Positions 19,823 through 31,227 of a stretch of DNA of 64,000 bases are shown here, in pieces. The stretch is from Zygnema circumcarinatum (Eukaryota > Streptophyta > Zygnematophyceae > Zygnematales > Zygnemataceae). The notes beneath the pieces are model-generated. The model searched no databases, had not been told where the DNA came from, and worked only from the letters and a program-made list of their open reading frames with translations. The stretch spans positions 3,306,776-3,370,775 of the forward strand of contig CM074804.1 of NCBI GenBank assembly GCA_037447605.1. Reading direction: 5' to 3'. The translations under genes and the position numbers were made by a program. Positions within the stretch are counted from its first letter, which is position 1. Every line of letters begins with the position of its first letter.

Positions 19823-22800
19823 TCAGGGTCTTTGCGAGCTCTTCTTCTCGAGAGCTATGGCTGTTTGGTACGGAGGGGCGATCGGCGGCTGCACTGGCGG
19901 CAGCCTCCGGTACCTCTCCTCGACCTCCCCTCTGCCTCTCTCGGGAAGGTGGAGCGGATACGATTGGTCCGCGTCATATCCGCTCAAATCTCCGCACGCC
20001 AAAAAGGGGATGAGCGCACGGTGCGGCCCGTCGAAGCCTGCACTGCAGCAGTCTGCAACAGCAGCACAGAGGGGGCGTTTGAAAACATGGACACGCTCTG
20101 CACGAGCTCTTTGTTCCTTTCTTTTGGAAAATTTCTTTTCCACAAGTCGGTTTCAATTGGAGCATGCTCCATCGCTTATGCGAACTGAAATAGGAAAACG
20201 GGGAGACGGAGCTGACCGAGATCGGGGGAGGCGGCGGAGGTTTGCGCGAGCAGAGTCTGCAGCAGAGAAGGGTCGAATCCGTCGGGCGGCCGATAGCCCT
20301 CACACACTACGAAGGCCTCTGAGCAAAGGAGGCATTCTCACACTCATTTTCAGCACTTGCATGGTGTCAGGCAGATGCCTCTTCCTCTCTCTCCTTCTCC
20401 CTCACCCCCTCTCTTTTTCTCCCCCTCAATACGGAGAGGTAGAGGTGAAACACAACATGAGTGTGTAAAGCACGGACGCTCTTACAAGGGAATTCACACT
20501 GAAACAGGAAAAGTTACTTTCAGTGGTGAGCGGATGAGGGAGAGATATTCGAAAGACAATAGAGAGTGGGTCGGAAAGATGCGCTCACCAATACTGGAAT
20601 TGCGGCTGCTCTTTGGCTTTGCGCAAGTGACTTGCGGGAAAAACATTTTGAGCTGCCCGACACATGCAACGTCGACAGAGAAGCAGGCTTCATGGTGAAT
20701 GTCCACCTTTAACTTTCTTTTGCCTATATCTTTTGCATTTTCCCTTTGCAAATGCAAAATGCAAGTTGGGTTATTGGAGCTACGAGTGTTCTCACCTGGG
20801 AATACAGCAAGCTTATGTCTTTTCCGCGGAAAACTTTGGCTACAAAGGTGCCTCCGGGGCGTAAAATGTGCGTCACGATAGTCAATGCCTGCACAACGGG
20901 GCCTCTGCCAGAGCGTTAAAATTTGCTCAACTGGCCCTTCTTTTTCAACGACAACTGTCCTTCGCATCGCTAAGCAGAGAGGAGAGGAGAGGAGAGGAGA
21001 GAGGCGAGAAAACTGGATGGTAGAAATAAGAAAGAGCGTTTACCGCAAGAATGAGCTGTGACTGCACAAACTCATCCATGTCATGAAGACCTGTCACTGC
21101 GGCCGAAGAAAAACAGTAATTAGAAAAGCAGGTCAAGGGGGAAGGAGCTCCCCTTGGTCTCTTCTATTAGTACTCTACAGAGCACTACGTATTCATTTTG
21201 TTTCGAAGACCAACGTGAGAAATTGCAGAAAAAAAATTCGAGCGAAGCTGCATGTACATAAAAGGTGACACAGAAGGTCGGCACGACGTTATGACATCTT
21301 TGAGCAAAGTAATAAAATGTTGAAGGACACTCTTTGACAAAAGCAGAGCATAACGTACCATCCGGGGCTCCATCGCAAACGACAAGATCCGCCTTCCCAC
21401 CATCAAAGTGCTGAATAACCTGAAAGCAATGTAAAGCCAAGACGACAAAAGCAAACCCTTAGGTTCTGCCTGCTCACCGGCTGTCTCTCAAAGTTGATCT
21501 TAAAATAAAAAATCAAGTGACTTGCGGGGCTTAGACCTAAAACAAAAACAATTGATTGATCTTCAACTGTAACTCTTAGTTCACGGAGAGGTCAACATTG
21601 CAAGCAAGCCCCCTGTTCCTTGTCTGGTGGATCCACCAGACAAGGGTCTGAGCTGTTTACCAGCTGCGCCGTGCGGACGCTGGTGATGTCTCCTTGGATC
21701 TGCAGCACTCCCTCTATGGGAGCCATGGGCTGCAGATCAATGGCCACAATAAGGGGAAGATCTGCTGTAGCCCTGCCAAGACCTCACACTGCAAAGTCAG
21801 CCACTGCAGCTACTTCCAATATGGTCGAGCTAACTGCAGCTCAACTCCAAATAAGACATTCTAAACAGAGAATGCCTCCGAGCTAGAGTTTTGCCTTCGT
21901 ATTGTCCTTTCAACGGGGCAAAGGAGCAAGGCTCGTTCTGGGAAGGAGATTAGGTTATTAAGGAGTGGCAGGGTATGCAGGGCCCAAGCTCACTTCTGCG
22001 AAGCAACTGCCTTTGCTGGAGCATATACTCGACGGCTCAGCACCTGTCGGCAACAGGACTTTGAGGATTCAGCATCTCAACTTCACCGAGAGCAGGCAAG
22101 GAAGACCTGCCCTCGTGAGAAGGCGCAACATAGCCCGGGCATACACAGAATGCTGCCTTATGATCCCCACACTTTCTTCATCTGCCTTATATCTCTGCCC
22201 TCTTAGTTGCATCAAACTGAGCAATCATCGTTGAGCATGCTCTGAAAGCAGGGATAGTGATTTGCCTGACTCCAGCTTCCAGGAGCTGCACACAAGTCCA
22301 CCACACGCTTCACTCCTGTATGCACAGAATGTTGGTGGTCAGATGCAGGCTATCCATCAGCTGCAAACTTCCTGCTAATATTATCTCCGCTGCTACGTTG
22401 GATGCCAGCATGCATAACAACTCCATGAAGACTATAGTTAGCCGCATAGCGTCTTGTAACAGTGTGACATTATGGCGGAAGCTATAGGGCTAAGTAATCG
22501 GACCTTCCAAAATGCCGAACTCATCATCAATCTGCAGAAGCTTGAAAGCACTTCTCGCACGCCAGCCTTCTTCCTTTGCCTTGCGATAGTAAATATCCTG
22601 CTTGACCCAAAAGCGAGAGCACTGGCCTGCTGAGCTCAATTTGGATGAACAAAAGGGTGCTGAAAATAATGTATTCTAGTTTTACTTTGCTGATTCTTCG
22701 CACCTGCATAATTTAAAGCGTACCTTTACAGATGCTTAAGGACTGGGCATAAATGGAAAGACATCATGTAGCTTTCTACATTCACTTGGCACTATCTTGT

Positions 22801-23604
22801 GGATGACGTTGATAAGAACTGAGATAAAGACCCCATTTTACCCAACTAGATACTTAACCTCAGCATCCAATACAGTAAAAACCCCTAAATGGTTAGCCTC
22901 TATAAAGTTACAATTCACATTAACTAATTGAAAGTTATAGGGCTAAGGTGGGCGCAACCCTTAAAAGTTTCAAGCAATACCGTCCCTTATACTCCATTGA
23001 AGCCCATTACTACCTGATAAAGAAAAACTTAAAGCTGTATTACTGTAAAGTTGTGTATCCTCAAAGTCGAAGGTCAGCACACTCTCGAAAGCTGACGTGC
23101 GTTTTCTTCGTCTTTAGAGCTATTTAGAATCTTAACGCTAAAATCTCGAAGCATAGAATCGTAGTCTGTCTAAATTTATCAATCCTTTCAATATTGAAAA
23201 ACACATTATCATAAACTTGAGGGGCCACTCCCGCCACTGTAGGGATTCTGTTGTAAACAAAGTATACAAACTCAACATCTTCTGCAAAACCTGTTAAACT
23301 TTTCTCTGTGTATCATTAGCATTAGAACTGTATCCGAAGCAAGACTTACCCAAACCTACGCGATAAACAGCATATTTCATTGCAAAGAAAGACCCTTCTC
23401 TACCCTGGAAAAACTGAAAGTTCCTGAAAAGTTTAAAGAGACTTCAAGAATCGTTTCCACTTGAGCTTCCATCCTCCCTGCAGTGAAGAAGAAATGCAAT
23501 ATGTAGGGTTTCAGGTGTAGCGTGCAGGGTGCAGGGTATAGGGTTTACGGTTTAGGATGAAGGGCTTAAGGCCTCACCCTTTTGTCTTTCGAATTCTTTC
23601 CCAT
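19823..23604 (-). CDS. TRM7: Trm7/FTSJ1-type tRNA 2'-O-ribose methyltransferase
   Basis: Eleven exons: 23604-23578, 22597-22504, 22315-22266, 22043-21994, 21772-21661, 21419-21359, 21096-21044, 20888-20796, 20652-20589, 20318-20217, 20052-19823. They total 936 nt (311 aa), typical for the family, and all phases close. The 27-nt first exon encodes MGKNSKDKR. The SAM site reads [17 protein letters not shown]. The catalytic K-D-K-E tetrad is visible as K28 (SAFKLLQID), D127 ([14 protein letters not shown]), K167 ([13 protein letters not shown]) and E202 (SRNSSIEAFVVC). The end carries [15 protein letters not shown], which is diagnostic of Trm7 rather than Spb1 or bacterial RlmE. The family methylates positions 32 and 34 of the tRNA anticodon loop with partner proteins (Trm732, Trm734). 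The intron after 22266 has a GC donor (CAG|gcaaat). Confidence 0.95.
22598..23577 (-). other. 980-nt first intron of the Trm7 gene
   Basis: Starts GTGAGG after the 27-nt exon and ends CAG before DIYYRK. AT-rich, with no other gene recognised. Its first 70 nt hold the telomere-like repeat listed separately. Confidence 0.7.
23508..23571 (-). repeat. degenerate telomere-like repeat at the start of Trm7 intron 1
   Basis: Plus strand reads GGGTTTCAGG ... GGGTATAGGGTTTACGGTTTAGG. On the gene strand it is a run of irregular CCCTAAA-type units beginning about 6 nt after the GT donor. It has the same orientation relative to transcription as the run at 10602-10708. Confidence 0.65.
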
Positions 23605-24960
23605 GGCAGACTTTATCAAAGCGCACGCCTGAGAGTCCCTCTTCTCAGGCTGCTCAGGAGCCGCACGGCAGCCACAGACGAAGATTTCAAGTCAGCGAAG
23701 TCGGCTAATTTGACCAGTCGAAGGAGAGCACTGCCGGGACAAGTTCGGAGCAGCGGGCGCATCACCACACTTTAGTGCCAATTGCTTTGCAGAAGGAGAA
23801 GCATCTCAAAGGGGGGTTGTGATTCCGGCAACACGCGCAACCAACGCATATCTAGTGCGAGTTGAATGGGAGTGCATCGCCTGATCTTGATTCGAGTGCT
23901 TGCTCAAGCGAGGGATCAACCGGCTCCAGCAGCGCCCCCGAACGCGCAGCTCTGAACAAGGCCACGGCTTGCAGGCCGCGCGTTTCACTCCAAGACCCTA
24001 AAGCAGTAGTACTACTACAGCAGCTTCCGAAAAAATCCGAAGAAAAAAAAAAAAAAAAGCGAATCATAAAGGCTGTGATCTAGTTTTTAGAAGCTATGGA
24101 ATTAAAATTCGTATGTTAATACTAATGTTTTAGTGCATCACGGAAGGCAGTACTGCAGCAATTTGTAGTAGTCCAACGGGAGGAGACTGTCATCTGCCTT
24201 CTTCTTTCTCCCTCTTCAACGAGGGATTGGCTTGGTAATGTGTCGCGAATGTATGCAGAGAGGTAGAGAAGAGAAGAAGTGGGAAGGCATCTATCATCGC
24301 AGACATTATTCATGTCGGCACTCAGCAAGGGAACTTTACTAAAAAAAAAAATTCTAATAGGAACATATCAAGATTACGCCTCGAGATGGTTCCAATGTTT
24401 GACTTTGCCCTGCTCGAGTTCAGAGCTTGTTCTTTCCATGTGATGCCCGCCACAAGGCGCACCTTTTAGAACAACAAATAGGAAAAACAAGGACCACATT
24501 TGCTCAATGGCGAAAACGCTCTGCAAAGCCCATCCCACATCTAGAGCGCAAGCAAATGCTGTAAAATTGGGAACCTGAGTTATCGTAGAGATAAACACAC
24601 ATCAAGATCAATTACTTGGACACTTTTTATTTTTTTCTTCTTTATTTTCGCTTTCTCCTTCCGGCGCCGAGTTGGCGCTAACAGGCATTTCCTGCACCTG
24701 TTTTGACCGATTCGCCGAAAATCTGAGGCCACTCCAATAACCTTTGAAGTTTGGCTACGGAAACCAGCATTACCGTATATACATTTTGAACATGATTCAG
24801 GTTCTGCTCATATACAAGCAATCGAAATACTTCTGGATCCTATGACGTTTGTTCAGTTTTCCTTTCCAGAGGAAACGTACATAAAATTGTTTAGCCTTTG
24901 TTCACACACTTACAAGATGCCCTACAACAGAGAATATATACTTGATAATTCATTACTGAG
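23605..24960. other. intergenic stretch between the Trm7 gene and the hypothetical gene
   Basis: No ORF here has a recognisable domain. A homopolymer A run lies at about 24042-24058 and another at 24341-24350. A 5' UTR for the Trm7 gene would lie in the first few hundred bases. Confidence 0.45.
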
Positions 24961-24999
24961 ATCAGTAAAACTGGGCGGTCCACCTTGCACCTTCAAAAC

Positions 25000-27900
25000 A
25001 ATCAGGGCCCAATGCTCCGTGCAGAGCATGTGCGCGGCGTTGCCAGGAAGCGGCCCAGCGAATGCTCAGAAGTGGCATACGGCGCAAACCCAAGCTGCGG
25101 CCGAGCATCCATGGCATCTGATACCTCTCCCCGAATGGAGCCAAAATCAGGATGCATTGGCTGCATTGGCGCATGGCTCTGAGGAGATGGCTGCGCTCTC
25201 ATGAACAGCACCATGTTTGCCTCTCGGGGGCCGCCCAAGTCGTGCTCCATGACATCATATGTCTGTTTGAAGCAGCCCCCCCCCACACCCCCACCAAGCT
25301 TCGAATGGTATTGAAGTCAACCTATTTGCAGCGTGGCACTATGGCAATGAACGACGTTTCTTGCCTGCGGCTACGCAAGCAAAAGGCAAATGAATGACAC
25401 CACCGGGACTGTTAGTTCCATAGGTCACATTCTTCTACCATCAAACCCCTCTCACCTGCAGAGGAGGCATTGCGCTATGGAGATGCAGGTAGGATGCACC
25501 GTCTCGTTCTTGGCCTTCTGAATCGAGAGAATGATGAAACGTGCGTGGCAGTGGCCGGATGGAACCTACTGGAATCGGCGATCCATCGGCTCCACCATGA
25601 GGTTGTTCGAACTGCTTCAACCCAAGCCCAAAACCGAGATACACTTCATTGTGCATTTCGAGCAGCTCTATCCTTGACCTGCATATGCTGTCCATTGCAT
25701 AATGCCACAAGCTCCTTAAACATCGTAGGGATTAGACAGCCGGAAAAGACAAAAAACCACAAATCCTTTCCAAAAGCCGCTCTCGACTTCTTTTAAGTCG
25801 CTCCACAAACCACAATTATCTTGCCAGATTTGAGTTTGACTTTGACCTCCACTCTGATCATTCTCTGACCTGCAGAAAAGATGCCTGCTCCCCTCGATGA
25901 CTTGGTAGTCCTGTCTGATGTCTGTACATGCCAGTGTGCTCCTGTCCTTCTCCCGAAACGTCATAATCCCGAACCATATCTACCTGCGGCATTGGCTGAC
26001 ATAGGATTAAGGATCGCTCCTTTTCCGCCATCATGGGCCCTCCCATTCCCAGCCCAAACTGCACCCTTGCGTCCTGCCAAACTGAAGGTGACCCATACTC
26101 CTGTGTTCGCATCTGTTGTCCTCGAAAATCTTCCTGCATCACATGTGCCACGTGGGCTCTCTGCAACTGGCCTCTCTGCTGTTCACTTCTATCCGTTTCA
26201 GGCAGCTGTTCCTCCACATAACTCGGTCCGTCATACTCCATCTGCTGCACTTGCAAAAGCTCGCCAGTCTGCTGAGCATGCAGTTCCGTCTGTTGCTTCT
26301 TAGTAGAAGTTGCCTTTGCCCTGCTCATTGTGCCATTGGCCTTCGCCTGGATAGAGGTCTTGCCCTTGCGGCTCCTTTTTGACTTCTTAACTACCTTTGC
26401 TTTAGGAGCACCATGTGACGTAACCTCTGGCCCGTGATTTGCTCTATCCATTACCTGAGCCTCTTTCTCCAGCTGAACAAGTTCCAATCCTGCCTCATCC
26501 ACGCAGTAGAAGTTCCCTGCCGGACCCACATATGTGATGGGCTGCTCTGCAGTTTCTGGGTTTCCATTATCTGAAGCAGCCGTGAGTGGCGGTGGCTCTC
26601 CTGGTTGAGCCTCTTTTCGCATCAGTATCTGCTTTTCAAAACGATCAATTGCCTGCAGATGCCACCAGAAGATGAACTTGCAGGTCCAGTTATTCATGCA
26701 CATAATTAACATGCAAGCCAAGCTTGAAGTCGAGTCGGCCAGTCATGTAATTGTAATGCAACCTCCGAGTTCAACCGCCAGATATCCTCTTACGTATCTT
26801 TCAAATAAGAGCTCAAGCTGCAAACTTCTCCTTTGAACCTTCTCCTTTCTCCATAGTAAACTTCCCTCCTTGTACCAGCAAAGGTTTCATCAAAAGGCAG
26901 ACAAAAGAGTGAGCTTTCCACCTTAAGCGATGGTACAAACTCGGTGATTTTGGCTGTGCGAAGGAGATGCTTGCCATGGCCTTCTCCAACGTTCATGGGT
27001 CCTCGCATAGCTTCTAGCACAGCTGCCGCACAGCTCTGCCTCTTAAGCCTCGAAAAATAACGCATCTCTGCCTCCGAATACTAGCAACCACCAAAACACA
27101 TTGTCGAAACAGCAGTTTAGTATCTCAAAACTGTGATGCAAGAAAGAAAAAATCAACACTTTCGAGCAGTTCACCAGCTTGGCTAAGTATGGCTTTTGAC
27201 ACAATATCAAAGTGAATGGAAAGGGAGAGCAATTCCTGCACCAACGCCCTACGAAGTGTAGCCAGTAAGCTAATGGCAACTGCCAAAGACAAGTAAATTT
27301 TTAAGACCAGGCAAACATAGACAGAGGCCATAGACAGCTAAATAGAAGTGTACGTGTTATAAAAAAAGGGCAACAAAAATTACAAATGGCGATGCTAGCC
27401 CAATCTGGCAGAATCCTGACGAGAAAACGTCTCTCAGTAAAGAAGGCAAGTTTCAATGATACGGCCATTCTTCTTTCAGTCGATTTCTTCGTGAAAAAAA
27501 TCCCGTCCAGCTCAGTTTGACACATGCTAGTTAGCACATGGACCACCATCTCACCTGAAGTTGATTGGTGTACACTTTGTTGCAATTTACTGCGAGGCTG
27601 ACCAGTCGATGAAAGCGAATGGATCCAAGTGGCAATGAACCTGGCCCACTAATTCCAAAGAAAGAAAATCAGACGTGACTTTTAAAGTGTAAGACGACAC
27701 CAAGTAATTTCAACAATAGACTTGCACTGGCAGCAGTTCCAAAGCAGATGTGACTTTTTCTGCGCTTCCGCATACTGAAAAAAGAGAAGTACGATTGCTT
27801 GGCTGTTTCCAACACACCAAAAAAGAAAAAAAAAGGTGGAGATAGCCCTGACATTCCCTGCTTCGGAAAAATCCATGCTAAACTTCAGCGATGGACCCCC

Positions 27901-29733
27901 AAATAGTGAGGGTCAACCCAGCGACTTGCTGCTCTGCAGCTCTATCAAAGACACAACGGTGCACAAAATCCTTTTTCCTTCCTTTCATCTCCCACCAGTC
28001 TTCATCCAATATTGCCCATCCACCCTTCTCCTCCCCTGTCTTACAAACGATCGAAGCCACCCCATTGGATGACTTGCAACTCGAACTGCCCAAAGGCTTA
28101 GGCTGCCTACCTGATAGCATGGAGTCTGCCAGTAGACTCAGGATGTCCGGCAGGTCGTTGTTGGAACAGAGCTTCGAGACGGCCTTATATTTTTCGAGAA
28201 TGTGCTTCTCTGCTAGCAAGTCCTTCACATTTTCGTATTGCTGCTGGAGCGCCTGTTTTGCTGTTCTCAGGCGCCCTGCTACCTGAGTCCAATAAAACTT
28301 GAAGTGTGTCAGCAACTGTGCTGACAGGAAAGGTAAACTGAAGTTAAGAACTAATGCGCTGCGTTTTAAGCTTCAACAGCACACATTACAATAGAAAAAA
28401 ATCCTTTCCAGACATGGTGATTTATTCTACACCGTGCCAGCCGATTTTAATTCAGCAGAAAAGAATGTGCCAAGAGCGCACTAAGTAGATTGATTTTCTC
28501 TTCCCGCATCATATTAACAAACATTAGCCATAGCTACAGTCTTGACTTAGCTTAGGACTTAAGTAGACTTATTTGCAACAGCAAACTTACCTTTTGCGAT
28601 TTCTTTAACTCAGAGGCCAAGTTCCTTATCCGCTCAAGGCGGTCCTCGGCTGACAGAGCCTTAGCAGGGACCCGAGAATGTGCAGCAGTTGAAAGTGGTC
28701 GTTCTGGTTCACCTGTGCCTCTCTTTCGTTTCTTCCCTGCTACTTTAATCTTCTCCATATCACAGACGGTATCGTCTTCTCCGCCAAGATTCTCTTTCCT
28801 CAATATAATTCCTCTGCTTAATACAGTTGAACTTTTTGCCCTGATAAGGTCCTTCATCCTCGCTGGTTTAGAAATCTGAGAGGAATCTCGACATTGACGA
28901 TGAACTCCTTCCCCATCACTTACAAGCTCCCCTGATCTCCCCTCCCCTCCTACACCGTATTCCACTCCTCCATCCTCCTGTGAAATGTTCGAATGACCTG
29001 GACCTCCACCACGTTCACTTCCAGCAACCGTCCCTTCCACTTGATTCTGAAAAGCCTGTTCTCTGTCTCCGTCACCACCCAGCGAGTGTCCATTGACCAA
29101 TATTGGGACACCACTTAAACCCGGCTCTTGCACCCTCGGCTCCCCGGAATTATCGAATTCGTGCCCTGGATCAAGCTTCTGCCCTAGTTCATCCGCACTT
29201 CTGGATCCCAAATTTGCTAAATTCCCAATTTCTCTCACCTCGAAATTGCTACATTCTTCTATAGGCGGCGACAGAGAAGTGCCATTTGAAGGTCCCCAAC
29301 AATTCTCACCCCCCGGCCTTACAACATGTATCTCATCATCTAAGTTCTGCTCGCTCCCATCTATCTCGCTACCAGCTTTCTCTCCTTCCACAAATGCTGC
29401 CGTCTTTTCAGTCACAAGCGACACATCTTGGTACATTCCCTGGCTAGGGGGAGCCAGCAAGCTTCCAATAAAAAAGTGATTTTCAGTACCAACATGAGTT
29501 AGGGTTGCCGGCGGATGATTCAGCTCTATTTGCAGGCCCGAGACGTTTCCTGAATTACCTGGCTCTCCAACTGCTTCAGCTTGCCGCTCCGCTCCGTTCC
29601 GTTTGGCTGACTTTACTCTCAACCGCTTGGACCCATTCCTGCTCCTTCCTGTTCGATTTTCTGCAGCTCCGCTCCCTCCAGAACACGCACCCTCTGTTGC
29701 AGGATCCAAAAATAAAGGTACACGCCGCGGCAT
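25000..29733 (-). CDS. uncharacterised multi-exon gene, Gln-rich/coiled-coil product
   Basis: Not recognised. Exons I can support: 29733-28591 (381 codons from MPRRVPLFLD; Gly/Ser/Glu-rich with a basic stretch GKKRKRG near its end), 28282-28111 (in phase; helical, LRTAKQALQQQYENVKDLL), 26652-25870 (261 codons; Lys/Ser-rich KKSKRSRKGK then Gln/Met-rich), and probably blocks at about 25700-25460 and 25230-24990 (Met/Pro/Gln-rich). Exons between 28111 and 26652, the exact splice sites after 25870 and the stop codon are unresolved. The basic patches and low-complexity Gln-rich tail suggest a nuclear regulatory or scaffold protein, but this is inference from composition only. There could be more than one gene here. 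Confidence 0.5.
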
Positions 29734-31227
29734 TTCGACAGAAAAACGATGGCACCACAATAGGAAACTCAGAAGAGCGAGACAATTAAAAAACAAGAGG
29801 GCGATATTCGGTTAATGCAACAGAAGAAACAAGGAATGGCGACTCCCTCGCTGATTTCCTAGCGCTCTGCAGCTTCTGTGCCCGAAGGCCATGCCAGTGC
29901 CTGCACGCGTGAGAGAGAGGTTCCATGGTGCAGTCAGTCACGGTCCGTCGATGCTGATGCTGCGATGCCTCATATCATGCATGCCTGCATGCCATGCCCA
30001 TGTCCATACTGTACGAATTCCGTATCGTACCATACAGTACGGCTGGAGTGTACGGTCGATTGGCCGTTCATGAAATGGTTCGAGCCTGGAGTCGCGCGTC
30101 CAGCGGCACAAGGCCGGCCTGTCCTCCGGTATCCATCATTTGCTCTTTACTCCATCGTGAGATCAATGCCACTTCCTTGTTTCATGCCGCGTTTCCAAAT
30201 ATAGCGTATCATGTTCTCGTTGAAAACACCAACGAACGTGAAATTCACGCTAGTAGCCCAAAGTTGCTAGAAAGATAAGCAGCAAGTTTCATGTCTTACA
30301 TAGCGATCATTACAGAAATCTTGAGCTGTGTTTTTTTCACTTATGTTGTAGAAATGAAACCCTCATGCAGCTTATTATGAAAAAAATGTGCGGAGACAAT
30401 GACAACATGTACTAAACAGCAAGCAATGAATCTCCAGCACCGAAGGCGATCTAAGATGTATGCATGTTGTCATTGCTGCGAAGTGGTTTATATATGGACA
30501 TCGTACACATTTACGTACAATAACAACCACAAAATCTACACATGTACGAAATCATTCTTGTACACAGACACTCGACACCTGTACATACCAACGTCAGACA
30601 ATAAGGGGAGAAATCTGCATTTACTCATGATGGCGATGCCATCAAATGTACGGTACACGGACGAGAGCAACAACATGGGGAACCACGAGAAACCGGTCGT
30701 AAAGGACAACATGTTTCGAAGCGACAAAGACAACTAGTCGACATGGATCAACAGCACCAAAACCTATCACGACCAGCGCCGCGCTGCGCATGCACAAGAA
30801 CAACAACACGAACACAAGGAGAAAGTCTACGGCAACAGTGGGCGCCGGGCGGCCGAGTCCCGTACGGGTCGTACGGACACGAAGCACACTTTTCCCGCCC
30901 ATTTTCGAGTGCAAAATTTGGCGCCCCCGCCCAACCCGCACAACCCGCCCGCCCGCCCGCCCGCCACTCGCCTCCTTTTGAGGTAGCGTAGAAGCCTAGC
31001 GGGTCGCAGAGAGGCACTCGGGTCACTTCTGCGGTCAGTCAGCGCGGGGAGCTGACCTGCTTCCTCTCGCGCCTCCGCAATAGGACGAGCTCGATCTGGC
31101 TAGAGCAGACTACCTGCTGCCTTGCTCCAACTATATCATTTTTTTTTTTTGTCACTCCAAATAGGGCGGATTTATACGCTTAGAGAGAAGTTGTGTGCCT
31201 CGCGCCTTTCGTACCGGCGACCCTGGA
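29734..31227. other. intergenic region between divergent genes
   Basis: Separates the hypothetical gene (minus) from the Ctf4-like gene (plus), so it should hold both promoters. It contains GTAC-rich words near 30008-30050, a dispersed repeat copy (30626-30716), a GC-rich patch of CCCGCC units at 30930-30965, and a T run at 31139-31150 shortly before the start codon. No gene is recognised. Confidence 0.5.
30626..30716. repeat. dispersed repeat copy, related to 51371-51447
   Basis: Shares ordered blocks with 51371-51447: GATGCCATCAAATGTAC, AGCA(ACA)ACATGGGGAACCACG versus CAGCATGGGAAACCACG, then GAGAAACCGGTCGTAAAGGAC versus GAGAAACTGGTCGCAAAGGAC. The spacing differs slightly. The family is unknown. 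Confidence 0.7.
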
